Positions 49,789-60,644 of a stretch of 64,000 bases of DNA are shown here, piece by piece. The DNA is from Halichondria panicea. Taxonomy: Eukaryota; Porifera; Demospongiae; Suberitida; Halichondriidae. The stretch is taken from positions 4,308,979 to 4,372,978 of the forward strand of contig NC_087383.1 of the NCBI RefSeq assembly GCF_963675165.1, in the 5' to 3' direction. Numbering within the stretch: the first letter of the stretch is position 1; every line of letters begins with the position of its first letter. The notes beneath the pieces are model-generated. The model saw only the letters and a program-made list of their open reading frames with translations, was not told the DNA's origin and did not search any database. The translations under genes were made by a program, and so were the position numbers.

Positions 49789-52700
49789 ATGAAACTTGCT
49801 GCTAAAGGAATATATTGTGCTGTGGTCCTTTCAATTGTCGGTATGCTTACTGGATGGATATTCTTGCAAACCGTAAGATCTAGCGCTATATATAAATTAG
49901 CAACATCTCTCTAACCCAGGTTGCGTTGGGGTATATCGTAATTGATGTAAGATTTAAACACTCACTAACAGCGCCGTCATAATTTTTGAGGCCCAAAAAG
50001 AAGCGCCTACCGTACCGTACCGTAGCTAGCTAGCTGTAAGGCCACACCAAAATAATTGATCTTATGTTTCACGGACATTTAAACCCTAAAAACAGACCAG
50101 GGTGGCAGGCGAAAAAATTCGATGAATATCATTATAAACCACAGAGTCACAACAAACCACAAAAAGTCACTTTAGCAAAACATTAATTTTTGATAGATCA
50201 TGTTGGCCATTCTGACCTCTGACCTGGACCACATGGTTTTTTTTTGCATTCTGCAAAAATATGACCCGAAAAATCCGTGAAACATAAGGTGTGGCCTAAT
50301 GATTTTTTTTTCTGGTGCATAAGGCCACTGTTTAATAGTTGCACACTAGTCTTGTTTCAGATGAGAATACTCTAATGAGGGAGGTAGACCTTATCACTCA
50401 TTATCTTGATGATGTCATATCCAGGATATAAACTCAGCAGGTAGAGCAAATGCAAAAAAAGGACTTTGACCTCAAATAATGGCTGATTCGATTTAGGTAG
50501 TGAGCAAAAACTAAGGAGGGAGGTTGATTTGAAGCAAGTTTGCAACTAACAGTTTCCTAAAAAGGTGTTTGAGACATCAAGACAATCATCCTGACTTCCT
50601 TCACACTTCTGAACAGTTGTACCTTAACCCATAGCTACAGTCCATAAATGTTGTGCATGAGTCAGCTATCAACGGTGCAACTAGCTAGCGAGTGAAACTG
50701 AGCCAGACCACGCCCATTTTCTTTAAATTATCTTTACCAGAGGAGGTCGGACATCACTTGAACTTTCACTAATTATGACCTTTTAATGACAAAGCAATTT
50801 GGCCTGGAATGTCATAATTAGTGAAAGTTCAAGTGATGTCCGACCTCCTCTGTATCTACACCAGCTCATAAAAATTGTCAAACTAATGCCCCACTCCTCC
50901 ACCCTACGTACATTTGGGCATGTTATTTGGTCTAATCCCCTGGTGTTCTCTAGTACATATGGGGGTTATGTGGAGATATTAGACATCTAAGTCCCATCAG
51001 GGGTGGGGAATTAATTTGCATAAGCGCCACTATAATTATAGGAATAAATATTTTCTGGCGCTATAATTGCATCAATTATGGTATCTATACAGTCTCGCAC
51101 CAGCCCCGAATAAAAATAGGGGCTTGTACAAGACAATTTTGAGAATCCAATTAAAATGTCTATATAATTATATTATAGATGGAGTTTTCAGTTCATTTTC
51201 GAGGAAAGACGTACAATCATGATCTTGTCTGTACGCACATTTTTGAGGCTAATCCGGTTGAAATGAAGAAGGCGATTATTACTGTTAGCCAGAGTGAGCT
51301 AAATTGGAAAATTGCTTCCAGTGAGTTCTATCACCATGCCAATAGCTGCGATTGGATCAGAAAAGAGTTTAACAGAGATTATTTTGTGTCAGAACAAGAG
51401 CAGAAGTTTCCCCTAGCATTTGCGTTGAATACTTATAATTCGGCGTACCAGATTTTTCGGTTCCTCAAAATCATTTACAGACCTCACAATGTGTACTGCA
51501 TCCATTACGACCAAAAGTCAGAAGAGTCTTTCAAGAAACTGATGATCTATATTTCTGTATGCTTGCCTAATGTGATTGTTCCCAGCAAGATTGAAAACGT
51601 TGTATGGGGGTGGCACACAATAGTAGATGCTCAGATGAACTGTATGGAAAATCTGTATGAGTTGCGACACAAGTTTCCTTGGAGGTACGTGATTACTCTG
51701 TGTGGAAAAGAAGTTCCATTGAGAACAAATAAAGAAATCGTAGACACTCTTCGTAAGTTAAATGGCACCTCAGCAGTTGAGCTGGTGGGTTCTTTAGAGC
51801 AGGAAATCCAGAGCTTTTGGTCCTTTAAGCATGTTTTGATAGATGGAGAAGTGATAAAATCAGACCAAAAACTTGGACCAGTACCTTTTAATCTGACCAT
51901 AACTAAGAGTATGGCCTACTTTGGACTGTCACGAGCATTTGTCAACTTTATACTACATAATGAAATGGCTATCAAGTTTCGAAGATTCATGGATGATACT
52001 AGAATCCCTGATGAACACTTCATTGCAACACTTTTTAAAGAAGGTATAATAATGATTTGTAGTAAGAAGCCATATCTATATGTGATTCTCATGATTAAGG
52101 CTAGTGTATTGTGTGTTTCCCCACGAAAGGTTTAGAGTATGAATATCATTATCGCTATGTTTTAGCATCATACATGTATACTGAAGTTTTCTTGCGTCAA
52201 CTTTTTCACTTTTATTTAGCATGGATAAACTCCTCTGTTTGTGTGTATCTTTAGATACTTAACCCTTAGGTTTTACTCACCATATGAAATTTTACAATGG
52301 ATATCTCTTCTTTTGGCCCTCTGGAAGGTACTCAGCTACATATAGATACCAAGAAAGCTTGCTTCAAGTACTTTGCTCGTATAAATGGACGCAAAAATAA
52401 TCTTTATACTTGCGGTTTTTATGCCCTTTTGTCTTATTCATGCATCTTCATAATCATGGCTTCATACAAATTGCATGCACACAATATGAGCACAGCAGAA
52501 CCTGCGAAAGAGAAAAAGCTGACGGAATGAATTCATGAATATTCATGAGTTACCACAATACCCTAACCTTAACCGTTTATCTATTATGCAAGGCAGTTAG
52601 GGTTGGTAGATTATGCTAGCATAATTTTGAGCATAATAGGTACATTTTTTTGGTGAGAATTATGCTGGCATAATAGGCACATTTATAACAATTACGAGAA

Positions 52701-55552
52701 TAATAGGCAGATTTCACAGAAATACAGGTCAGTACGAGTCATAGTATAAACATTTTGGAAGTATATTATACTGGTGGTTAATTATCTCCTGACCTTGCAA
52801 TTCTAATTAGTAAAACCAGTAGGTTTTACATAGGATTGACAGTGGGTTGCCCGTATTTAGCAAAATTTCACTTATTTTGACTCATGTTCAAATAATAGAT
52901 AAGAGTCGCAGCAATTATTTATAGTTTGATGTTACTTGTGCGATGACATGGGGTCTATGTTGTGCTTTGGAGGAATAATGTGGGAATAATAGGCGATTTG
53001 AAAAGAATAATAGGCAATTTGTAGATTGTTTACTTGAGCATAAAAGAATAGCATAATAGGTAATATCTCGAGCATAATCTACCAACCCCTAAAGGCAAGT
53101 ACATACCGTATTACTAGAAAGCTCTGCATTGGAGCCAAATTATAGCAAAAAGACAAAATTTCCTGCTATACGGTATCTTAGATGGGCGTGCCCGTCCCTA
53201 GCCATGGTTTCATTTGCTATGATAATAATTATTAGCCGTGCCTCTAACCACAGAGTCTCAGCTTGCTGCAGAGAAGGGGAGGAGCTGGGAAGCCAACAAA
53301 TGCATTATGTAAGGGCTATACAATCTGGTTTCTGCTCCCAAGTGAGCAGTCTGCAATCTGATTGGCTTTTCTGCAGCAGAGTGAATTTTTGATAGGCTTG
53401 AAACCCATCCTCCCCTCTTGGGAGGCCGGCCACACCCATCTATGATAGAAAGCTAATGACGATAATCATGTAGTTGTAATATGACTTGTGTATTTCCTGT
53501 CAACGAATATCTGCTAAGAGAGATCAGAGTTCACAATGGCTCTGCCTAATGATTTCTTATAACTTAACAAAAAGCTAAGTGCTTTTGTGCAAGACTAACT
53601 TATAGTTGAATCGGACATCTAGATAATGCTATACGAAAGGTTCTGAAGAGACTGCAACCATAGATTGAAGAGTGGGTGCCATCCACGGTTTTTATCGAAG
53701 CTTACTTTGCTGCCTGTGAGCAGTTCTTCTGCTAAACATCAACTTCACCTCATATTTGTGGCCATTTGGGACACAGCACACTACTTCGTTACACAGCCTT
53801 AGCCATCCACATGAAAAAGTGCTCTGTTTTAGTCTAGCTACTTCTTCACGACTAAAACTAAAGGCCTTTCCGCACTAGAGTCAGTTACAATGCGCATTGA
53901 GTGTCTAGTGTGGACAGGCCTTAAGTCAAAACTCGATAAAAAAGTTTGCACTTGTAAGAGAACATGTCTAGAAGCCTATAGAAGCTGTAACCGTTGAGCA
54001 GTTTACAGCTGCCTGGAATAGACACACAATTTTTAGCAATACCGTATAGCGAGAAATTTTCGCGGGTGCAAATTTTTGCTATTTGGCTCCAGAGCCCTCA
54101 GCAGAAATGTTCGTGGGTTCTAATATTCGCGGTTCAATGCCAGGAAACCACACCCACCAATAGCTTTCCATGTGAAATACCGGTGCGTGGAGTTTATCCC
54201 AGTTTTAATTTTCGTGTTAACTACTCAACCATCAAAAAACGCGAAATTTTGCACCCCACAAAAATTCCTGCTATACAGTATAGCCATATAAAGTTGACCT
54301 GACCACTCCAAAGTTGATTGCTACGCCCTTGCGCACATGCACACACACAGAAAAACTAAGTCTTGGATCATAGATGATTGATAACCTTGCAATTACCCCT
54401 TTGTAGCAAAATTTACCTATAAATATCTATATAGCCATAAGTTGGCTTGATATGCCTCTGCACATGCATTCGTTCTGTACTGTTTTCGTTCGTTGCAAGC
54501 ATTGGATGATTGATTTTGAGACTATTAGATAACCTTGCAATTATAACACCCTTTTTTTAGCAACATTTGCCTATAAATATAGCCATAAGTTGGCCAGACC
54601 ACTCTAAAGTTGATTTGCTACGTCCCTGCTCATGCGTTGGATCATGGATGCAGGGCCTAGGAGCTATATATTAGCTACACGCAGCTTTTATTTGGGACAC
54701 GTGAATGATTGTGGTTTTTTTTATTTGGGCTTCTTTGCTTCTATCTTATATCCTGACCCATTCCAGCTTACTTTGCTGTGATCCTATAGTTCGTAGTCAG
54801 TTGCCTAGCTACAAATCATGATCTGAAACGAGAAATATTAACTTGACCAAGCATCTCTTGCATGGACCCACTTGTAAAGTTTGGAGTCAGATACAGGTGA
54901 AAAAAGGGCTAGCTTGCTCAAAGTACATTACATTATCAGAAGTACATTAGACAAAAAGACAAAAAGACTCAAAAATTTTTTTTTTATGATTTCATAATTT
55001 TTTAATTGTATTAGCGCGTACTTAATTTAGCGTTAATTACAAATTAGTACCCGTACCCGTAGTAACAATAAGGTAAGTGTTGTATCTGAGTATATAAACT
55101 GTTATTTACATAATTATAGTTATTATAGCAGTAAAGTTTTAGTGTATAAAATTTTTCTGAGTACATAGCATGTCTATATGGATACAGGTGTACCTGGTGG
55201 AAAAGATAAAAGATACTCGAACCTCACTCCTACAATTTCATCATATCTGTGGATATATTCAGAGGAAACAAAAGAACAGTGCAATGGAATTAATGTAAAT
55301 AACATTTGCATTGTTTCAAGTGTTGACCTTCATCGATTGGACTACAAATACGATCCCCAAAAAAATCACCAGACATTCTTCCACAACAAGTTCTTTATTG
55401 AGAAAGACCAAGTTGTGATGGACTGCGCTGAGACAGAGCTTGTTAGGAGAAACAGAGAAGAGTGTTTAAAGGACGCAGAATCACTACATATAAAAAACCT
55501 TTCAATTAACCCATACTATTCAGCCTGTGACAGTGCATGGCAGCAAAGTTGA
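49789..55552 (+). CDS. GCNT-like: GCNT-like beta-1,6-GlcNAc-transferase, copy B (3 exons)
   Basis: Exons: 49789-49872, 51179-52043 and 55188-55552; joined length 1314 nt, 437 residues. Same phases and boundaries as copy A: QT|gtaag, then 'ttatag|ATG', GAAG|gtataa and 'atacag|GT'. Exon 2 keeps CIHYDQKS, CGKEVPLRTN and PDEHF. Against copy A, exon 2 has only 2 replacements in the first 204 codons but 11 in the last 84. Exon 3 has a four-residue insertion near the C-terminus. As in copy A, the product should be a type II Golgi enzyme adding beta-1,6 GlcNAc branches. Intron 1 is compact (1.3 kb) and intron 2 is 3.1 kb. Confidence 0.9.
50741..50852. repeat. Near-loopless copy of the AGAGGAGG TIR element
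   Basis: 112 bases: 'agaggaggtcggacatcact' to its complement, with almost no interior. Same family as 31512-31938. Confidence 0.85.
52597..53092. repeat. ~500-bp TIR element
   Basis: Ends 'ttagggttggtagattatgc' and 'gcataatctaccaaccccta' are inverted repeats. The interior contains many 'aataataggc' words. It lies in intron 2 of GCNT copy B and is not found in copy A. Confidence 0.75.
53179..53442. repeat. MITE, TAGATGGGCGTG family (copy 3, diverged)
   Basis: Keeps 'tagatgggcgtgcccgtccc' at the left end and 'cacacccatcta' at the right, with about 75-80% similarity in the core and no clear target duplication. Confidence 0.75.
54043..54283. repeat. MITE, ACCGTATAGC family
   Basis: Ends 'taccgtatagcgagaaattt' and 'attcctgctatacagtat' with internal inverted symmetry. 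After it, a block at 54290-54430 is loosely repeated at 54440-54620 (around 'cataagttgg'). Confidence 0.7.
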
Positions 55553-55839
55553 TTGTTACTGATTATAATTATTATACATGATGTATTATACACTCTGATA
55601 AGTGCTACAGCTGCTCAAGGAGCATAGTGGGTAATCGGTTAGGTCTCCAACTTTATAATTGTTAGGTTTCCTGACAATCCTGTATGGGTCTTATATAATT
55701 ATATGTTCACAGTGTGTATATAATTCATGATTAAATTTTATCGGGTGTACTTTTGGTTAGAGTAATAACCTCTGAAAAATTAGCAATAGCAGTGCATATA
55801 GACATGGATATTGAACAAACTACCGTATAATTTTTTATT

Positions 55840-56010
55840 TTTTATAGCCAGTAATTTTCAGGGGACAAAACATTCGTGGTTGCGCAATATTTTCGTGGCA
55901 GGTAAAGGTATATAGGTAAGGTCATTTCATTCATGGGTAAAACAATCGTGGTCTAAGCTCCAACGTTAACCACGAATATTTTGTCCCCCAGAAATTACCA
56001 GCTATACAGT
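55840..56010. repeat. MITE, ACCGTATAGC family (within duplication B)
   Basis: Shared with copy A (36415-36575), so inserted before the segmental duplication. Confidence 0.75.
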
Positions 56011-56486
56011 ATTGCATTCTGTGTGCGTTTATTTATTTTATAGTGTTTTCACTAAAAACCATCTTTTGATGTATATGCGTCCGCTTTCTGTAGAATATAG
56101 TGCGCTTCCTGAAAATTAGGACATGGATATTGACTGAACACAAAACTATCTGTCATTTTCTAGTAATACTTTCACTAAAAATTTAATTCCATATTTTGAG
56201 AACTATATATGTAGCTTCTTGCAAATTATTTGTCAGAATAATTATGTGTGCGCTTCCTGTAGATTATGCTTCTACGTAATCTGCTGTTTTTTAGCCAATC
56301 AGATAAATTACATGGCGAGAGGCATTAGCAGCTTGCAGTACTCGTTATACACTATACCGTATACCGCATACCGTATACCTCGCTTGCGTATGCGCACCGA
56401 GGCATAATAAAAGGCATACATCATGATTGATAACATACATGCAGCAAAACACAGTAATGAATGTACAATCTTATAGTGAGAGTGTA

Positions 56487-59400
56487 CTATCGTTTTAGCA
56501 GTACTAGGTAGCTACTTCGCCGTTTATCCTCAGGAAAATGAGTGTGGAACAGCTTTACCACCTGCGGTGTGTGTATGTGTGTGTGTGTGTCATGCTTGAG
56601 AGTATATTATATATAATTATATATTATGCACATATACATTGTATAGGGTATATAGGGATTCGCTCACACTTGTACAATGGGAACCCCTCTATATATATAT
56701 ATAACGGACACCTTTAGGGAACAATGTTTTGGTCTTGAATCATTCTGCTCTCGATTTATCCAATTTTATCTGCCAAACCACACCCAAAACGTCATATTTG
56801 GCCGTAATAAACGTACATTGAAAACCTAGTTTGGGGCAGCCAGCACTGGCCGGTATACGGAATAGCTGAGTGGTCGTACTTCAGGGTGAGTTTTGTGCAG
56901 TAAATATATCTAGCTAGCAATCTGTGCCAAACCAATGGCCGGTATATCGAGGTGGCCGTACTTCAGAGAGCCGGATAACGAGAGTCTACTGTATATAATT
57001 ATCTATTCACATGTACTCTATATACATGGGAAGAATGCTTCGGACCCTTAATTAATTGTAAAAACACATTCAAAATTTTAACTATACCTTTAGAGTGGTG
57101 AGTTACAGCCCCTCAAATGTTAGCGATAAACATGTATAGCAATAATGTATACACACATACATGTACCTCAGTATAGTTGAGAGCAGATAAGAATCCATGA
57201 ACTTCCTACAATGAAAAACGATGCACAGAACATAACTATAATTAATTTTATATATGTACGTAATATCGATCCACAAACCAACCTAATATACACTGGAGCG
57301 GGAAAGGCTAACTGGTCGACACCAATAGGTCCCAAATTAGAAAATCAACCCCTACAAATTAAGAACCATAAGAACGCACAGACCACTTAAACGCAGAGAA
57401 CCCTGAAAATGTATTATGCTTGCAACATAATAATTATTATAGCTAGTATAGTAAACATGCCTAGTCCGCATATTAGGTGACATTTATACTAAGTGATAAC
57501 CAGATATACGGTACACATGAGTGTTTGGATAACATTATTATACTAGTTCTAGCTGTACCTGTACAATTTCTTCAAATAGTACGATGTGAGATGGGGCAGA
57601 TTCGGGGGTGGGGTAACGAGAGTTCAGCCAAGAGGAAGGCTGAGAGTAAAACTGTTTGCCAAGATCAACATAGTCATCTCTGATTCTACATGTACAAAGA
57701 GAGAGATACATAGAATAATGGGTCAATAAGCTTTGCTGGTTGATTGACTCAGTGTATATAATTATATACATTGTAGCTGTCTATATACAGTCATGTATAT
57801 AGGGACGCCGATACATGTATAATTATAATTTTTATAGACATGCACATCAGTGTGTGGGAAATTGCAAGGGTTAGTGACATATGTAAATGAGTATCATGTA
57901 GACTACGTACGGTGGAGGGCACTCCAAGAACTCCATTTTGATGGGTTGATGGATGTGACTGCACATGAGAAATCAAATGCGTACATTATTGACTTATAAT
58001 CGCATGGTACTGCATGAGATTAGTGTGTTCCCATACAGGGACCAGTAGCACATAAATATATAAGCGGTGGTGAACTGAAATATTTGAAGATTGAACCGTC
58101 AGCATGCAGTTTTAGCCGTATTACTGAAAAATAGGCAATAATGATTATATCTATCTGGGCGTGGTTACAAATCCGAAACAAAAGCAGAGATTTTGCACAT
58201 AATTATATTTATGTATAACTTCCTCAGCGTATCACAATGCGTCCGTCCTCCTGCACAATACGAATGGTATTTACTGCTCTAAAGGATATCTAGCTACATG
58301 TACCTATGGCAAGTTCAAGCCCGGATTTAATTTGATGGAGCACTAGCTTACCTACCATGCCCGGTACTTCGTGCTTACCATGCCCAGTACTCTGTGCTTA
58401 CCATGCCCAGTACTCCGTGCTTACCATGCCCAGTACTCCGTGCTTACCATGCCCAGTACTCCGTGCTTACCATGCCCAGTATTCCGTGCTTACCATGCCC
58501 AGTACTCCGTGCTTACCATGCCCAGTACTCCGTGCTTACCATGCCCAGTACTCCGTGCTTACCATGCCCAGTACTCCGTGCTTACCATATGCCCAGTACT
58601 CTGTGCTTACCATACCGTTGGAAATCACACAAAGATCTCCTACAGACAGAAGCTTAAGATTGAGCCTGGGCCTGTTATTCCATTAAGAGTTTTTACTTAG
58701 CGGGCTATTTTTATATGATGAAAATGTACGTAGAGCGTCATCCGAACATTAAAAACTGCGAAATTATTCTGCCGCAATATACCGTATAGCGGGTAATTTT
58801 CGGGGGATAAAATATTCGTGGTTCAGCAATATTGAGATATTTCGTGGGTAATATTTTCGTGGTAGCTGCTTTGCACTGCAGGTAAAGGTAGGCAAGGTCG
58901 CTTCATTCGTGGGTAAAATATTCGTGGTCATGTAGACCTCCAACCACGAAAACCACGAATATTTTGCCCCATGAAAATTACCCGCTATACGGCTGAGATG
59001 TATGAATATTTATTATAGGGTATTTCATGTGAAAATGTTTACACAAAAATTACCTGCTATACGGTAACAAAAAATACATACAGTGCATAATTTACGCTGC
59101 TGCAGAGAAAGCAAGACACAAAATTTCTGCTTATGTTTACAGTTCCTATAACCACGCGGTGATGCTCATAATATTATATACAATAAATACCAGACCTATT
59201 TTCAGTTCCAAAAAAATTGGCGTGGAAACGATGGGGTATGCATGTATATGTATATGTAGTTTATGACTCGATACACTGACCTGTAGTAGGGGGTCGAGTG
59301 ACAGGGCATGAGGAAGAGTACAGACGAGTTACTTTGGACGTCCTGAGATGGATCAGAGCACGTACATGTACAGATACTGTATAGTACATACTACTGATAG

Positions 59401-60610
59401 TACATACATGTTAAGTATGCAAACAGCTAGAGTATCCATGCATGCACACAATTACCAATTAATTTTGGTGGGAGACTGCATGTACGTACTCTACTTCATC
59501 ACCAAAGTGAACCGATAGTGTCAGCCAGAAACCATTTTGTACTGTTTTAGGGTTCTACTATACCATATATAGCGGGTAATTTTCGTGGGGTTCGTTTATC
59601 TGGAAACAGTGATTTTCGTGAGTTATAAATCTCGTTGCCTGCACTGCATTCATATGTTACGGTAAGCCACGCCTACATTAACATTTTGTGGAGGTCAGCT
59701 GACCACGAAAATAACAAATATTTGCCCCACGAAAACTACCCGCTATACGGTAGTCAGTGTACTAAAGACTGACCTTTCTGATGTAGTCCATGACAGCGAC
59801 AGTTCCTCTCTGATGAACGAGGGAGAAGTAGAGGGCCATAGGCACGTTAGCCAAGAGTAGGGTGTATACTAGGTAGCGGGTGAGACGATGCTGGTATTTC
59901 TGTAGCAGCCATACTATACAGTAGCCTGTTGAAATGGTGGTGGTGAGGTGCATGAACTATGCGCATACAGTAGACATATGTGACAGGCTCTGGGAAAACC
60001 AGACATTTGGAGCAGTTTAAAATGTTGGGGATTAATATATAATTATAAAAAAAACTAACTGCCTTGCTACAAGTTGATAGAAACCGAGGCACCAAGACAT
60101 CACTGGGTTGTAAATTAGCCATGTGCTCTTACATTGTACATTATTACCTGCATATACAACACCCACTGGAACGATAGGAAATACATATCTGTGCTCTTTA
60201 TGACTCAGAGCACTGTGAAACACTAGCTCCCAAACAGCCAACCAGAACGGAGCTCTGAGCCAGTTGCTAGGACACAGCCATGCCCCCAACAGGGTGAGGG
60301 GTAGAAGAGTGAACAACAGGACAGGACAATCTTCAGTAAAATACCTAAGAGAAGAGATAAAAGGTGTGTAGTTAAATAATGAGGATCATATTTACAGTAA
60401 ATTTAGTGTTTCATGGCTTCAAAAACCAACAAGCAAGCACAAACACACACTGAAGCTTATTAGAACAGAGTACACAATCTGAGTACACACTCTGGGTATA
60501 AGATCACAATACTTCGATCCTCTCACCAGTGCCAAGAGTCTGCTCCATAGAGAGCCGAGTGTCCCTCCAGAACATTGAACTCGAGGAAGTTCCACTGCAC
60601 CACCACAAGC

Positions 60611-60644
<34 letters not shown>

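Larger units (their letters stand above)
49636..56255 (+). repeat. Segmental duplication, copy B
   Basis: Homologous to 24994-37325 from upstream of exon 1 to about 0.7 kb past the stop. Because it lacks several of copy A's insertions, it works as a pre-insertion reference for them. Confidence 0.85.

Noticed and set aside
58357-58700. Three overlapping Cys-Pro-rich ORFs of about 90-109 residues
   Set aside because: They are the three frames of a 23-bp minisatellite in PIGB intron 10; the repeat length keeps every frame open.
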